A model generated the notes under the pieces. It made no database searches and was not told the origin of the DNA. It saw only the letters and a program-made list of their open reading frames with translations. From Nocardioides marmotae (GTDB taxonomy: Bacteria > Actinomycetota > Actinomycetes > Propionibacteriales > Nocardioidaceae), in contig NZ_CP053660.1 of the NCBI RefSeq assembly GCF_013177455.1, positions 1,240,001 to 1,304,000 of the forward strand: DNA of 64,000 nucleotides, given 5' to 3'. A program made the position numbers and the translations under genes. Below are positions 1-7,689 of this stretch, piece after piece (the first letter of the stretch is position 1; every line of letters starts with the position of its first letter).

Positions 1-671
1 CCGACGAGACCGACCTGGTGACGGTCGGGATCGGCGGCAACGACTACGGGCTGTTCGGGTCGATGATCGAGGTGTGCGGGGCCGTCGCCGAGCTCGACCC
101 CGACGGCGCGCCGTGCAAGCGCCACTTCACCAACGCCAAGGGCGTGGACACCAAGGTGCGCGACGCCGACCGGATCCGGGGCGACGTCGGCGGCGTGCTC
201 CGTGCGGTCGCTCGCCGGGCGCCGAACGCGGCCGTCGTGGTCGTCGGCTACCCGCGGCTGCTCCCGCAGCGCGGCTCGTGCAACGCCGTCGGCTTCGCCA
301 AGGGCGACTACGCCTGGGGCAACAAGGTGGAGCGACGGCTCAACCGGTCGCTGCGCCTGGCCGCGGCGGCCAACGGCGCGACGTACGTGGACCTCTACCC
401 GGCCTCGCGCGGCCACGACGCCTGCGCGGGCAGCCAGGCCTGGATCAACGGCAAGACCCTCAACCCGCTGCGGGCCGCGAACTTCCACCCGTTCGGCCGC
501 GGCATGCGCGCGATCGCGCAGGAGGTCTACCGCCAGCTGACCGCCGGCCGCACCGCGCCGGCGCGCGTGGCCCCGCTGCGGGCCGACAACGCCGTCACCC
601 GGCCGGTCACCCCGCAGCGCCGCGCGGAGGTCGTCTCGGCCTGGCGCCGCTGGCTCGCCGACCAGGGCTGA
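1..671 (+). CDS. SGNH/GDSL-family secreted lipase/esterase, C-terminal part
   Basis: The gene enters from the left edge already in frame (codons begin at base 3), so its start, signal peptide and catalytic serine block are outside the window. What remains is about 222 residues. SGNH block III is visible as GGNDYG near the left edge, and the block V histidine as NFHPFGRGM near residue 165 of the visible part. Three or more cysteines suggest disulfides and export, as in actinobacterial SGNH lipases. The reaction would be carboxylic ester hydrolysis; the substrate cannot be told. It converges with the sortase gene on the other strand. Confidence 0.8.
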   Translation, partial: DETDLVTVGIGGNDYGLFGSMIEVCGAVAELDPDGAPCKRHFTNAKGVDTKVRDADRIRGDVGGVLRAVARRAPNAAVVVVGYPRLLPQRGSCNAVGFAKGDYAWGNKVERRLNRSLRLAAAANGATYVDLYPASRGHDACAGSQAWINGKTLNPLRAANFHPFGRGMRAIAQEVYRQLTAGRTAPARVAPLRADNAVTRPVTPQRRAEVVSAWRRWLADQG

Positions 672-756
672 GCCGCAGGGCCGAGCCCGCAGGACCGAGC
701 CCGCAGGATCGAGCTTGCTGGGCTGAGCAGGACGTGCGGTCCTCGCCCCGCCGGGA

Positions 757-1383
757 TCAGACCCGGCGGGCGAGGACGACGACGTTGCTCTCGAACTCCG
801 AGCCGTTCCAGTCCGTGCACGAGACCAGGACCAGCCGGCCGCGGCCGCGGTCCTGGCCGAAGAGCGCCTCCGCCTGCTCGGCGAGCGCCGCGCGGCTGAG
901 CACCCGGACGCCCGACACGCGGTAGCGCACGGTGCCCTTCCGGCTGACCACGAGCACCTTCTGGCCCTTCTCCAGCGACGTCACCGGGTTGAGCGCGCCG
1001 CCGCCGGTGTGGACGGTGTGCCCGGTGATCACGGTCTGCCCGCGACGAGCCCCCGCGCGGGCGCTGACGTCCCACCAGCCGACCTTCGTGTAGTCCGCCG
1101 GCGGCTGGAGCACCCGCCCGGGGGACATGCCGATCGGCACGACCGGGGCGACCACGTCGATCGCCGGGATCTTCAGCCGGATCGGCTGCGCGGGCGCCGG
1201 CGCGACGTACGACCTCGACTCGGACTCGCCCTCCGGGAGGACGACGCCGGTGACGGTCAGCCCGAGCGCGAGGACCAGCGCCGCGACCCAGAGCCCCCGG
1301 GCGAGGGCCTCGAGTCGGCGCCGGACGGCCCCCATCCCGTCCGGCGCCGGCCGGGTCGTGCCGTCCTCATCCTCGGTGGCCAC
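757..1383 (-). CDS. Class E/F-type sortase
   Basis: A 208-residue membrane-anchored transpeptidase that would attach surface proteins to the cell wall. It has an N-terminal transmembrane segment (WVAALVLALGLTVTGVVL), then a sortase beta-barrel with the catalytic histidine in TGHTVH and the catalytic cysteine in LVSCTDWNG; a C-terminal arginine pair (LARRV) ends the protein. I chose the GTG at 1383 because AGGGG lies about 9 bases upstream; an in-frame start at 1434 would overlap the upstream gene more. The next gene upstream (1400-2650) encodes a secreted protein with a hydrophobic tail and is the likely substrate. Sortase family is clear; the subclass is my reading. Confidence 0.88.
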   Translation of the reverse strand: MATEDEDGTTRPAPDGMGAVRRRLEALARGLWVAALVLALGLTVTGVVLPEGESESRSYVAPAPAQPIRLKIPAIDVVAPVVPIGMSPGRVLQPPADYTKVGWWDVSARAGARRGQTVITGHTVHTGGGALNPVTSLEKGQKVLVVSRKGTVRYRVSGVRVLSRAALAEQAEALFGQDRGRGRLVLVSCTDWNGSEFESNVVVLARRV

Positions 1384-1399
1384 GGCGTCGCGCCCCTGG

Positions 1400-2650
1400 T
1401 CAGGAGCGGAGCGTACGTCGCGTGGCGACCGCACCCGCGCCGAGAGCGGTCAGCAGCAGCACGAGCAGGCCGCCCGTGCCGAGGCCCGACCCGGACGAGC
1501 CGGCCGAGCCGGCCGGCACCGAGATCGGCACCTGCGGCTCGGGCTGCGGCTGCGGCTGCGGGGCCGGCGTGTTCGGCTCCTGGGGCTCGTCGGGCTGGAC
1601 GCGCCCGTTCGGCCCGCAGCTGCTGTGGCCGATCTCGACGTCGAGCAGCTCGACGCCGAAGCTCGCCGCGACCGGGAGCACCCGGACGTCGAGCGCGGTG
1701 ACGTCGATCCGGTTCTTGCCGCGCTGCTGCTTGTTGAGGGTGACGTCGAGGACGTTCTCCTCCAGCGGGGCGAGCTGCTCGCCGACGGTGCCGAGCGCGG
1801 CGGTGAGCACCTCGGCCTGGTCGATGACCTGGCCGAGCGGGCCCAGCACGCCCTCGATGGCCTCGGTGAACTGGGTGCGCAGGGTCTGCAGCACCAGGTC
1901 GACGACCTCGCCGAGGTCGGTGACCAGCTTGGTGTTGGGCGCCGGGTCGGCGGGGAGGTCGAGGAGGGTGACCTCCTGGCCGGCCAGGCGGAGCGACGCG
2001 CCCGCGCCGGCGAGCGTGCTGCCGCCGCTGACCTCACCGGGGCGGGCGACGCAGAAGCTCTGGACCGCGCCGAGGTCGAGCACCAGCGCGGCGTCGGCGG
2101 CGTCGAGCACCTGCTCGAGCACGGCCTGGAGGCCGGCGAGCAGCGGGTCGAGCACGGGGGCGAGGGCGTCCTGGAGCTGCTGGTCGAAGCCGGCGAGGAA
2201 GTCCGATCGGAGGATCTGGAGGTTCGAGAGGTCCAGGTTCCCGGCGGTCAGCTCCAGGTTGTCACCCGGCCGCAGGCAGCTGCCCTCGTCGACCTCGAGC
2301 AGGACGGCTCCGTCGCCGGCGAGCCCGGAGCAGGCGGCCGAGGCGCCGCGCCCGTCCTCGACCCGGGTGCGGGCCTTCTGGGCGAGGGTGCCGGCCTGGA
2401 CGAAGTCCTGCCCGCCGAGCACGGAGAGGGCGGGGCTGTCGCTGCCCTCGCTGCGCTGGCGCTCGCCGTCGTGGGTGACCGTGAAGGTCCCCGAGTCCGC
2501 CGGGGTCCCGGCGATGGTCAGCCGCAGCGCGGTCGCGCTGGCCTGGGCGACGGGTGCGTCGGCGGCGACCGCGGGCGTGCCGGTGAGGAGCACCAGCGAG
2601 CTGGCGGTGGCCGCGGCGGCGATCCGGGCGGCGGTACGGCGAGTGGTCAC
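1400..2650 (-). CDS. Secreted surface protein with C-terminal membrane anchor, probable sortase substrate
   Basis: A 416-residue exported protein. The chosen GTG at 2650 has GGGAG 11 bases upstream and gives a signal peptide ending near TGTPAVAADA. The middle is a beta- and helix-rich region with repeated AVLEQVL/VIDQAEVL-type helices. A Pro/Gln/Glu-rich spacer (PAPQPQPQPEPQ) follows, then a hydrophobic segment (GGLLVLLLTALGAGAVA) and a positive tail (TRRTLRS). That order is the cell-wall sorting layout, but I find no clean LPXTG or LAXTG before the hydrophobic segment. It ends 17 bases before the sortase start, so the two are probably one operon. No enzyme motif recognised. Confidence 0.8.
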   Translation of the reverse strand: MTTRRTAARIAAAATASSLVLLTGTPAVAADAPVAQASATALRLTIAGTPADSGTFTVTHDGERQRSEGSDSPALSVLGGQDFVQAGTLAQKARTRVEDGRGASAACSGLAGDGAVLLEVDEGSCLRPGDNLELTAGNLDLSNLQILRSDFLAGFDQQLQDALAPVLDPLLAGLQAVLEQVLDAADAALVLDLGAVQSFCVARPGEVSGGSTLAGAGASLRLAGQEVTLLDLPADPAPNTKLVTDLGEVVDLVLQTLRTQFTEAIEGVLGPLGQVIDQAEVLTAALGTVGEQLAPLEENVLDVTLNKQQRGKNRIDVTALDVRVLPVAASFGVELLDVEIGHSSCGPNGRVQPDEPQEPNTPAPQPQPQPEPQVPISVPAGSAGSSGSGLGTGGLLVLLLTALGAGAVATRRTLRS

Positions 2651-2833
2651 GAGTTCGTTGGCTCCCTGTCGCCGCGCACGTCCGCCCGCGGCCCCGATGT
2701 GCTCCGAGTGGTCCACCGGGACAACGTCGTGGCGGGGGAAGGGTTACGCCGGCAGCCGCCGGCAGCGCTGGAGGAGACGTTCCCGGTGCCGGGCCGCTCC
2801 AGGCCGAGCGGGCGGGCCACCCGCCCCGCGGCG

Positions 2834-3226
2834 TCAGCCGAGCTTGAGCGTGGCGGTGATCTGCGTGCCCTCGGAGCGGTCGATCTGCAGGCTCTGGCAG
2901 ATGGAGGCGACCAGGGCGAGGCCGCGTCCGCGCGGGGCGTACATGTCGACCTGGGTGATCATCGGCTCGGCCTCGCTGCCGTCGTCGCGGACGCACAGCG
3001 TGAGCATGCTGTCGTCGACCCACCAGGAGACGTGGATCGCGTCGTCGTCGGAGCGGCCGTGCTCGACGCCGTTGGTGACCAGCTCGCTGACGACCAGCGC
3101 CGCGTCGCTGACGATCTGTGCCGGGACCCCGGCCTGGGTGAGGAAGTCGTGGAGCTGGTGACGCGCCGCCGTGGCGGCCGCCAGCTCGAAGGGAAGCTGG
3201 TAGGACCGGACGTCGCCCGAGCTCAT
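2834..3226 (-). CDS. RsbW-like anti-sigma factor serine kinase (HATPase_c)
   Basis: A 130-residue GHKL-fold ATPase of the RsbW/SpoIIAB type. The N box is visible as SELVTNGVEHG, the G1 region as CVRDDG, and the G2 loop as PRGRGLALVASI. In the family, such proteins bind a sigma factor and phosphorylate the STAS antagonist. The start at 3226 overlaps the stop of the upstream STAS gene as ATGA, so the two are translationally coupled. It is the third gene of a leftward operon beginning with the phytochrome-phosphatase. Its sigma partner is not adjacent; the SigB-family gene at 40175-40984 is the only complete candidate in the window. Confidence 0.88.
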   Translation of the reverse strand: MSSGDVRSYQLPFELAAATAARHQLHDFLTQAGVPAQIVSDAALVVSELVTNGVEHGRSDDDAIHVSWWVDDSMLTLCVRDDGSEAEPMITQVDMYAPRGRGLALVASICQSLQIDRSEGTQITATLKLG

Positions 3227-3540
3227 GCGGTGCGGTAGGGCATCGCGCACACGTGCAGGACCCGCTGGGCGACGGTCCCGTGCTCGGCGAGGAGGTCCAG
3301 CTCTGCGCCGGCGTTCCGCATGTTCTTGTGCGCGGTGGCGAGCACCCCCACGGCGAGGCTCGGCATGAAGTCGACGTCGCTGAGATCGACCACGAGCGAC
3401 TCGGCGAAGTCCTGGCTGTACTTCTGCAGGACGTCGCGGAACCGGGGGCCGGCGAGCTCGTCGATCGTGCCGCTCACGCGCACGGTGCGGGTCTGCTCGT
3501 CGTAGTCCGCACTGAAGGGTCGGTCCAACACGCGAGTCAT
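3223..3540 (-). CDS. STAS-domain anti-anti-sigma factor, divergent phosphosite
   Basis: A 105-residue STAS protein. The conserved strand-loop reads VVDLSDVDFMPSLAVGVLA, with Ser61 where SpoIIAA/RsbV proteins carry the phosphorylated serine of D-S-S/S-G-L-G. The surrounding residues are unusual: Met-Pro precede the serine and Ala-Val-Gly follow. In partner switching the dephosphorylated STAS protein captures the anti-sigma kinase and frees sigma. It lies 43 bases after the phytochrome-phosphatase and overlaps the kinase gene by 4 bases, so phosphatase, substrate and kinase are one operon. It is paralogous to the gene at 7026-7370. Confidence 0.88.
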   Translation of the reverse strand: MTRVLDRPFSADYDEQTRTVRVSGTIDELAGPRFRDVLQKYSQDFAESLVVDLSDVDFMPSLAVGVLATAHKNMRNAGAELDLLAEHGTVAQRVLHVCAMPYRTA

Positions 3541-3583
3541 CGTAACGCCCACAGGGCCCGGCGTCCCGGTGGCCTGGTCCCGG

Positions 3584-5833
3584 TCAGGCGAACCGGATGG
3601 CCAGGACGGTGGTGTCGTCGTCCTTCTCGCCCGGGACGGCCTCGACCAGCCGGTCCAGCCACGGGTCGAGCGGACCGTCGCCGGGGCCGGCCCCGCCGGC
3701 CGCGCGGAGCAGGTCCAGGGCGGCGAGGAGGTCGACCTGGCGGCGCTCCATGAGCCCGTCGCTGAACATCAGCAGCGTCGACCCGGCGGGCATCTCGACC
3801 TCCGTCGCGCGGGCATGGCCCTCGCCGAGGCCGAGGAGCGGGCGGGCGGTGACGGGGACCTCGCGGGCGGTCGTGCCGTCGAAGAGCAGCGGCAGCGGGT
3901 GGCCGGCGCTGACCAGCTCGACCCGGCGGTGCTCGGCGTCGACCACGGCGACCAGGGCGGTCGCCACGCGCTCGTCGATGAGCGAGGACATCAGCTGGTC
4001 GAGCCGGTCCAGGCAGGTGCCGGGGTCGTCGCCGGCGAAGAGGTAGGCGCGCATCGCCGTACGGATCTGGGTCATCGCCCCGACCGCGCTGACCCCGTGG
4101 CCGGCGACGTCGCCGACGACGAAGGCCACCCGGCCCCCGCCGACCTCGACGGCGTCCCACCAGTCACCGCCGAGCTGGAAGGTCGACGCCGGGAGGTAGC
4201 GCGCGACGACGTCGATGCCGGGGACCTCGGGCAGCTGCTCGCGCAGGATCGAGCGCTGCAGCGACTCGGCCGCCGCGATCTGCTCCCGGGAGCGCTGCAG
4301 CATCAGGCCGTTGACGTGGGTCTGGAGCGCGGTCGCGGCGTCGGCCTGCCACGACTCCCACGCCGCGCTGTGGCCGCGCACGACCTGCTGCCACTTCTCG
4401 AAGGACTTGCGGGGGGAGAGACGTACGTCGGGTCCCTCCTGGGCCGCGAGCAGCTTGTTCGTCGGGTCCCCGCCCCAGTCGACGACCTGCTCCAGCTCGG
4501 GGCGCACCCACAGCAGCCAGCTCTCCGGGCCCGCAGCGATGCACAGGGCGCCGGCCGCGACCGCGGCGTGGTCGGCCAGGGCCGGGTCGAGCACGGCGAG
4601 GTGGTCGCTGGCGACGACGTCACCAGAGGGGCGCAGCAGCAGCTGCGCGATGCGTCGCACCACGTCGTCGTCGGGGAGCCGGCCAGCGGTGTGCAGCTGC
4701 GCGTCGTGGCACAGCGCGACGCCGCCGGCGTCCATGAGCGGCAGCAGGTCGGGGTCGCGCACGAGCCCGTCGAGGGGCGCGGCGCTGGAGGCGGAGAGCC
4801 GCGCGGTCATCCGGGCCAGCGTCGACTGTGCGGCCAGCGCCGCCTCGCGCTGGTCGGAGCGCTCGCGGTCGGCGACCATCTGGGACGTCACCTGGCCGAG
4901 GAACTCCGCGGCGGCCCGGGCGTCCTGGCTGGGCCGGTGCGGGCCGGAGTAGTGGTGGCAGGCCACCAGGCCCCACAGCTCCTCATCGACGATGAGGGAG
5001 ACCGACATCGAGGCGGTGACGCCCATGTTCGAGAGGTACTCGACGTGGATGGGGGAGACGCTGCGCAGCGTCGAGTGCGAGAGGTCCAGCGGCGCCCGGG
5101 TGTCGGGGTCGAGCACGGGGTGCAGGGGGACCGGGGTGTAGCCGATGTCGGCGATCAGCCGGGTCCAGTTGACCGTGTAGAGCCGCCGCGCCTGGGCCGG
5201 GATGTCGGTGGCGGGGTAGTGCAGCCCGAGGAAGGGGTTGAGGTCCTCGCGACGCTCCTCGGCGACGACCTCGCCGTTCCAGTGCTGGTCGAAGCGGTAG
5301 ACCATCACGCGGTCGAAGCCGGTGATCGCGCTGACCTCCCGGGCCAGCTGCGAGGTGAGCTCGTCCACGGTGCTCGCGGCGGCCAGGCGCCCCATCGCGC
5401 TGCGCGCGGAGCGGTACGACATCGGCAGCGCGCGCCCGCGCTCGAGGGACTCGACCTCGACGACCAACCGATCACCGGAGACGTGGGTGCCGACGTCGAC
5501 CATCCGCCCGGCCAGCTCCCCCTCGCCGTCCCCGGGCAGCATCAGCGTGAGCGGCTCGCGCGCGGTGGCCAGCGCGACGTGGTCGATGATGGCCTGGGCC
5601 GCGGCCCCGCCCACGAAGTCGGCGAGCGGGCGTCCCACGGCCTCCTCGAGCGGGATGCCGAGCGTTGCCTCGACGTTGGCCGAGACCATCACGGTCTCGG
5701 TCGTCAGGGGGTCGAGGGCCAGCAGCACGCCGTGGGGCTGGATGGCTCCGGGGACGTGGATCGGCTCCCGGTCGCAGTTGGTGAGGTCGACGTGACCGTA
5801 CGCGGGAGTGTGCGGTGACGCCGTCTCGGTCAC
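3584..5833 (-). CDS. Bacteriophytochrome fused to SpoIIE/RsbU-type PP2C phosphatase
   Basis: A 749-residue photoreceptor phosphatase. The N-terminal PAS region has Cys20 followed by EPIHVPGAIQPHG, the biliverdin-attachment layout of bacteriophytochromes. The GAF domain has PATDIP at 207-212 (canonical PASDIP) and SPIHVEYLSNMGV with His263. The PHY domain carries the PRxSF tongue motif as PRKSF at 474-478. There is no histidine kinase: the output is a PP2C domain (about 520-749) with GGDWWD at 555-560, GDVAGHG at 574-580 and FSDG/DDDTT metal sites. The predicted job is light-gated dephosphorylation of the STAS protein encoded next. The GTG start has GGAG 5 bases upstream. Confidence 0.93.
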   Translation of the reverse strand: MTETASPHTPAYGHVDLTNCDREPIHVPGAIQPHGVLLALDPLTTETVMVSANVEATLGIPLEEAVGRPLADFVGGAAAQAIIDHVALATAREPLTLMLPGDGEGELAGRMVDVGTHVSGDRLVVEVESLERGRALPMSYRSARSAMGRLAAASTVDELTSQLAREVSAITGFDRVMVYRFDQHWNGEVVAEERREDLNPFLGLHYPATDIPAQARRLYTVNWTRLIADIGYTPVPLHPVLDPDTRAPLDLSHSTLRSVSPIHVEYLSNMGVTASMSVSLIVDEELWGLVACHHYSGPHRPSQDARAAAEFLGQVTSQMVADRERSDQREAALAAQSTLARMTARLSASSAAPLDGLVRDPDLLPLMDAGGVALCHDAQLHTAGRLPDDDVVRRIAQLLLRPSGDVVASDHLAVLDPALADHAAVAAGALCIAAGPESWLLWVRPELEQVVDWGGDPTNKLLAAQEGPDVRLSPRKSFEKWQQVVRGHSAAWESWQADAATALQTHVNGLMLQRSREQIAAAESLQRSILREQLPEVPGIDVVARYLPASTFQLGGDWWDAVEVGGGRVAFVVGDVAGHGVSAVGAMTQIRTAMRAYLFAGDDPGTCLDRLDQLMSSLIDERVATALVAVVDAEHRRVELVSAGHPLPLLFDGTTAREVPVTARPLLGLGEGHARATEVEMPAGSTLLMFSDGLMERRQVDLLAALDLLRAAGGAGPGDGPLDPWLDRLVEAVPGEKDDDTTVLAIRFA

Positions 5834-5872
5834 GCAGGCTCCATCGGCAGTCGCAGCAGGTCGGTGGACACG

Positions 5873-5898
5873 TTACCCGTCCAGACCGCCGGTCACTC
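5873..5898 (-). promoter_or_regulatory. Possible SigB-type promoter of the phytochrome operon
   Basis: On the minus strand GAGT, 16 bases, then GGGTAA, ending 40 bases before the GTG start at 5833. It approximates the actinobacterial SigB pattern GNNT-N14-16-GGGTAC/T as I remember it, with the last base off. Weak evidence alone. Confidence 0.25.
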
Positions 5899-5925
5899 AC
5901 ACCTTGACGCCCACGCCCCAGCCGC

Positions 5926-6669
5926 TCACCGCCCCCCGTCGGGCTGCCCCGGAGCGCCTCCCTCGGGGCCTGCCGGCGGCAGCGCGTCGGCCACCGCGGA
6001 GAGCACCTCGTCGAGCCGGGCGGCGAGCTCGTGGGGCCCCGCGACCACGGCGACCGCGCCGGCGTCGCGCAGCTCGGCCTCGGTGATCCCGCCGGTGAGC
6101 ACGCCGACGAACGCGGCGCCGGCGGCGCGGGCGGCCTCGGCGTCCCAGACCGTGTCGCCGACCGCGAAGGCACGCTTGGCGCCCACGCGCTCGAGGCTCG
6201 CCGCGAGCAGGTCGGGTGCGGGCTTGCTGGCCTCTGCCTCGTCGCCGGCGAGGGTCGAGCGGATCGCGCTCGTGCCCGGGACCAGGTCGAGGAGCCGGTC
6301 GGTCAGCGCGCGCTCCCCGGAGCTGGCGAGCACGACCTGGAGGCCGGCCCCGCGCAGCGCGGCGAGCAGGTCCTCGGCGCCCTCGAGGGCCACGACCTCG
6401 CCGAACCGCTCGTCGAAGTGGTGGGCGTGCCGCGCTCGTACGTCGTCGCCGACCGAGCGCTCGACGCTCTCGTTGGTCACCTCGGCGACCAGCTTGTCCC
6501 CGCCCATCCCGATGGCGCGGTGCAGGCGGTAGGAGGCCACGTCCACCCCGACGTCGCGGAACGCCGCACGCCAGCAGCCGAGGTGGACGTAGACGGAGTC
6601 GACGAGGGTGCCGTCGAGGTCGAGCACGACGGTGTCGGGACGGGAGGAGGGGGGGCGGGATCCGGTCAT
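5926..6669 (-). CDS. HAD-superfamily phosphatase, phosphoglycolate phosphatase/beta-PGM-like
   Basis: A 247-residue HAD hydrolase. Motif I is VLDLDGTLVDS, motif II lies in VVLASSG, motif III is the lysine of EASKPAPD, and motif IV is AVGDTVWDAEAA. The helical cap between motifs I and II is the type seen in phosphoglycolate phosphatase and beta-phosphoglucomutase, so a small phosphorylated metabolite is the likely substrate; which one cannot be read. ATG 6669 is used; GTG 6678 is possible, and neither has a good ribosome binding site. It stands alone between two stress-regulator modules. Confidence 0.82.
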   Translation of the reverse strand: MTGSRPPSSRPDTVVLDLDGTLVDSVYVHLGCWRAAFRDVGVDVASYRLHRAIGMGGDKLVAEVTNESVERSVGDDVRARHAHHFDERFGEVVALEGAEDLLAALRGAGLQVVLASSGERALTDRLLDLVPGTSAIRSTLAGDEAEASKPAPDLLAASLERVGAKRAFAVGDTVWDAEAARAAGAAFVGVLTGGITEAELRDAGAVAVVAGPHELAARLDEVLSAVADALPPAGPEGGAPGQPDGGR

Positions 6670-6793
6670 CGGTCGCACGGTGCCCAGGAGGGGCCTGGGT
6701 CACTCGGGGTCACTCGGGCCACTCGGGGTGTGCTGGGCAGGGGAGCCCGGGTACCGGGCGGGTCGCGGTGGCCCGGGCCGACCCCGGGACGTG

Positions 6794-6828
6794 ACGAGGC
6801 CCGGCGCTCGATGAGCGCCGGGCCTCGT
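6794..6828 (-). terminator. Perfect 16-bp stem hairpin
   Basis: Arms 6794-6809 and 6813-6828 are fully complementary around a 3-base loop (GAT). It is GC-rich with no U-tract, as is usual for actinobacterial terminators. It lies about 200 bases past the stop of the STAS gene at 7026-7370 and before the HAD gene. Confidence 0.65.
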
Positions 6829-6932
6829 GCCGTCGGACGTCCGGACGTCCGTGAGAGGTGTGTCGAACGGCCGCCACCGCAGATACCCGGGTCTGCGTAA
6901 GCCCCACGCGTGTGACCGCCGACGGGCGCCAG

Positions 6933-6958
6933 GTACCCGAACGCTCCGGAGAGCAATC
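6933..6958 (-). promoter_or_regulatory. SigB-like promoter match reading into the gene-free stretch
   Basis: Minus strand GATT, 16 bases, GGGTAC. No gene follows before the hairpin at 6794-6828, so any transcript would be about 130 bases and non-coding. The match to GNNT-N14-16-GGGTAC is loose at the upstream element. Confidence 0.22.
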
Positions 6959-6973
6959 ACATCCGATGTGGTT

Positions 6974-6991
6974 TTCACCCGTTCGGGTGAA
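6974..6991. repeat. Inverted repeat, operator-like
   Basis: Eight-base arms TTCACCCG and CGGGTGAA around TT. A second palindrome, CACATCCGATGTG, sits just to the left at 6958-6970. Both lie in the gene-free stretch. Neither is followed by a U-tract, so I read them as binding sites, not terminators. Confidence 0.4.
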
Positions 6992-7025
6992 GGCCGCCGT
7001 CCGCGGGGTCGGTCGGAGAGGTGCG

Positions 7026-7370
7026 TCAGGCGGTCTCGGGCGCGCGCCTGGAGGTGTCGAGCGCGGGGACGGTCTCGAGGAACGGCATCCCGGTGATGAC
7101 GAGGACGCGGTGGGCGATGGTCCCCGGCGCGGCGACGAGCGCGAGCTCGGTGCCGTTCTCCTCGGCGTTGCGCAGGCCGGTGGCGAGCACGCCGACCGCG
7201 ACGCTGGGGAGGAAGTCCACGTCGCTGAGCTCGACGGCCAGCGGGCGGCGGTACTCCTCGGAGTGCTCCCGGACGGCAGCGCGGAGCGCGGCGACGGCGT
7301 ACTCATCGACGGACCCACCGAGGGTGAGGACCCCGTCGGCGTAGGAGCACGAGAACGGACGTTCGAGCAT
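7026..7370 (-). CDS. STAS-domain anti-anti-sigma factor paralogue
   Basis: A 114-residue STAS protein closely resembling the one at 3223-3540. The loop reads VELSDVDFLPSVAVGVLATG with Ser56 at the phosphosite, so it shares the unusual (M/L)-P-S-(L/V)-A-V-G-V signature and not the canonical D-S-S-A-L-G of the STAS protein at 44942. Both paralogues also share an N-terminal RPFS motif and a C-terminal (A/G)MP(Y/F). It is monocistronic; no phosphatase or kinase is adjacent, so it could be an extra antagonist for the kinase at 2834-3226. ATG 7370 was chosen for the match to its paralogue; AGGG lies about 11 bases upstream. Confidence 0.85.
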   Translation of the reverse strand: MLERPFSCSYADGVLTLGGSVDEYAVAALRAAVREHSEEYRRPLAVELSDVDFLPSVAVGVLATGLRNAEENGTELALVAAPGTIAHRVLVITGMPFLETVPALDTSRRAPETA

Positions 7371-7689
7371 GGTCTCGACCCTAGTCGTCGCGACGACGGC
7401 CTCCGAATCCGGCGTCTCACCCCATGGGGTGGTTATCCGGGTCGTGGCGCCGGCCGGTCGTGACGGGCGGTGCGGGTGTGGCGCACGCGGCATGCCCGGT
7501 GCACCCCCGCGGGGGTTTCCGGCGGCGCGGCGGAGGACACCGGGGACGCATGACGGTGTTGATCGACGGGCCGACCGCGCGGCCCGCCCAGGTGGAGGAC
7601 GCGGCGGTCGAGGGGACGGGACCCGGGTTCCGTGACTGTCGGGGTGTGTGGCAGGCGTGGGACCACGAGGACGACGGAGGACAGAGCTG
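7371..7689. other. Divergent intergenic region
   Basis: Separates the leftward STAS gene from the rightward HDO/CDGSH pair. Reading frames here lack coding character. I see a CCCATGGGG palindrome near 7421 and a GGAGG ribosome binding site for the next gene (7675-7679), but no promoter I would defend. Confidence 0.4.

Larger units (their letters stand above)
6679..7025. other. Gene-free stretch rich in inverted repeats
   Basis: I see no credible gene. It holds three copies of a CACTCGGGG-like unit (about 6701-6730), a strong hairpin (6794-6828), a CGGACGTCC double palindrome (6834-6851), CACATC/GATGTG (6958-6970), TTCACCCG/CGGGTGAA (6974-6991) and a leftward SigB-like promoter match (6933-6958). 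Confidence 0.5.

Noticed and set aside
6974..6991. The TTCACCCG/CGGGTGAA repeat as a terminator
   Set aside because: Short stem, 2-base loop and no U-tract on either strand; a much stronger hairpin lies downstream at 6794-6828.
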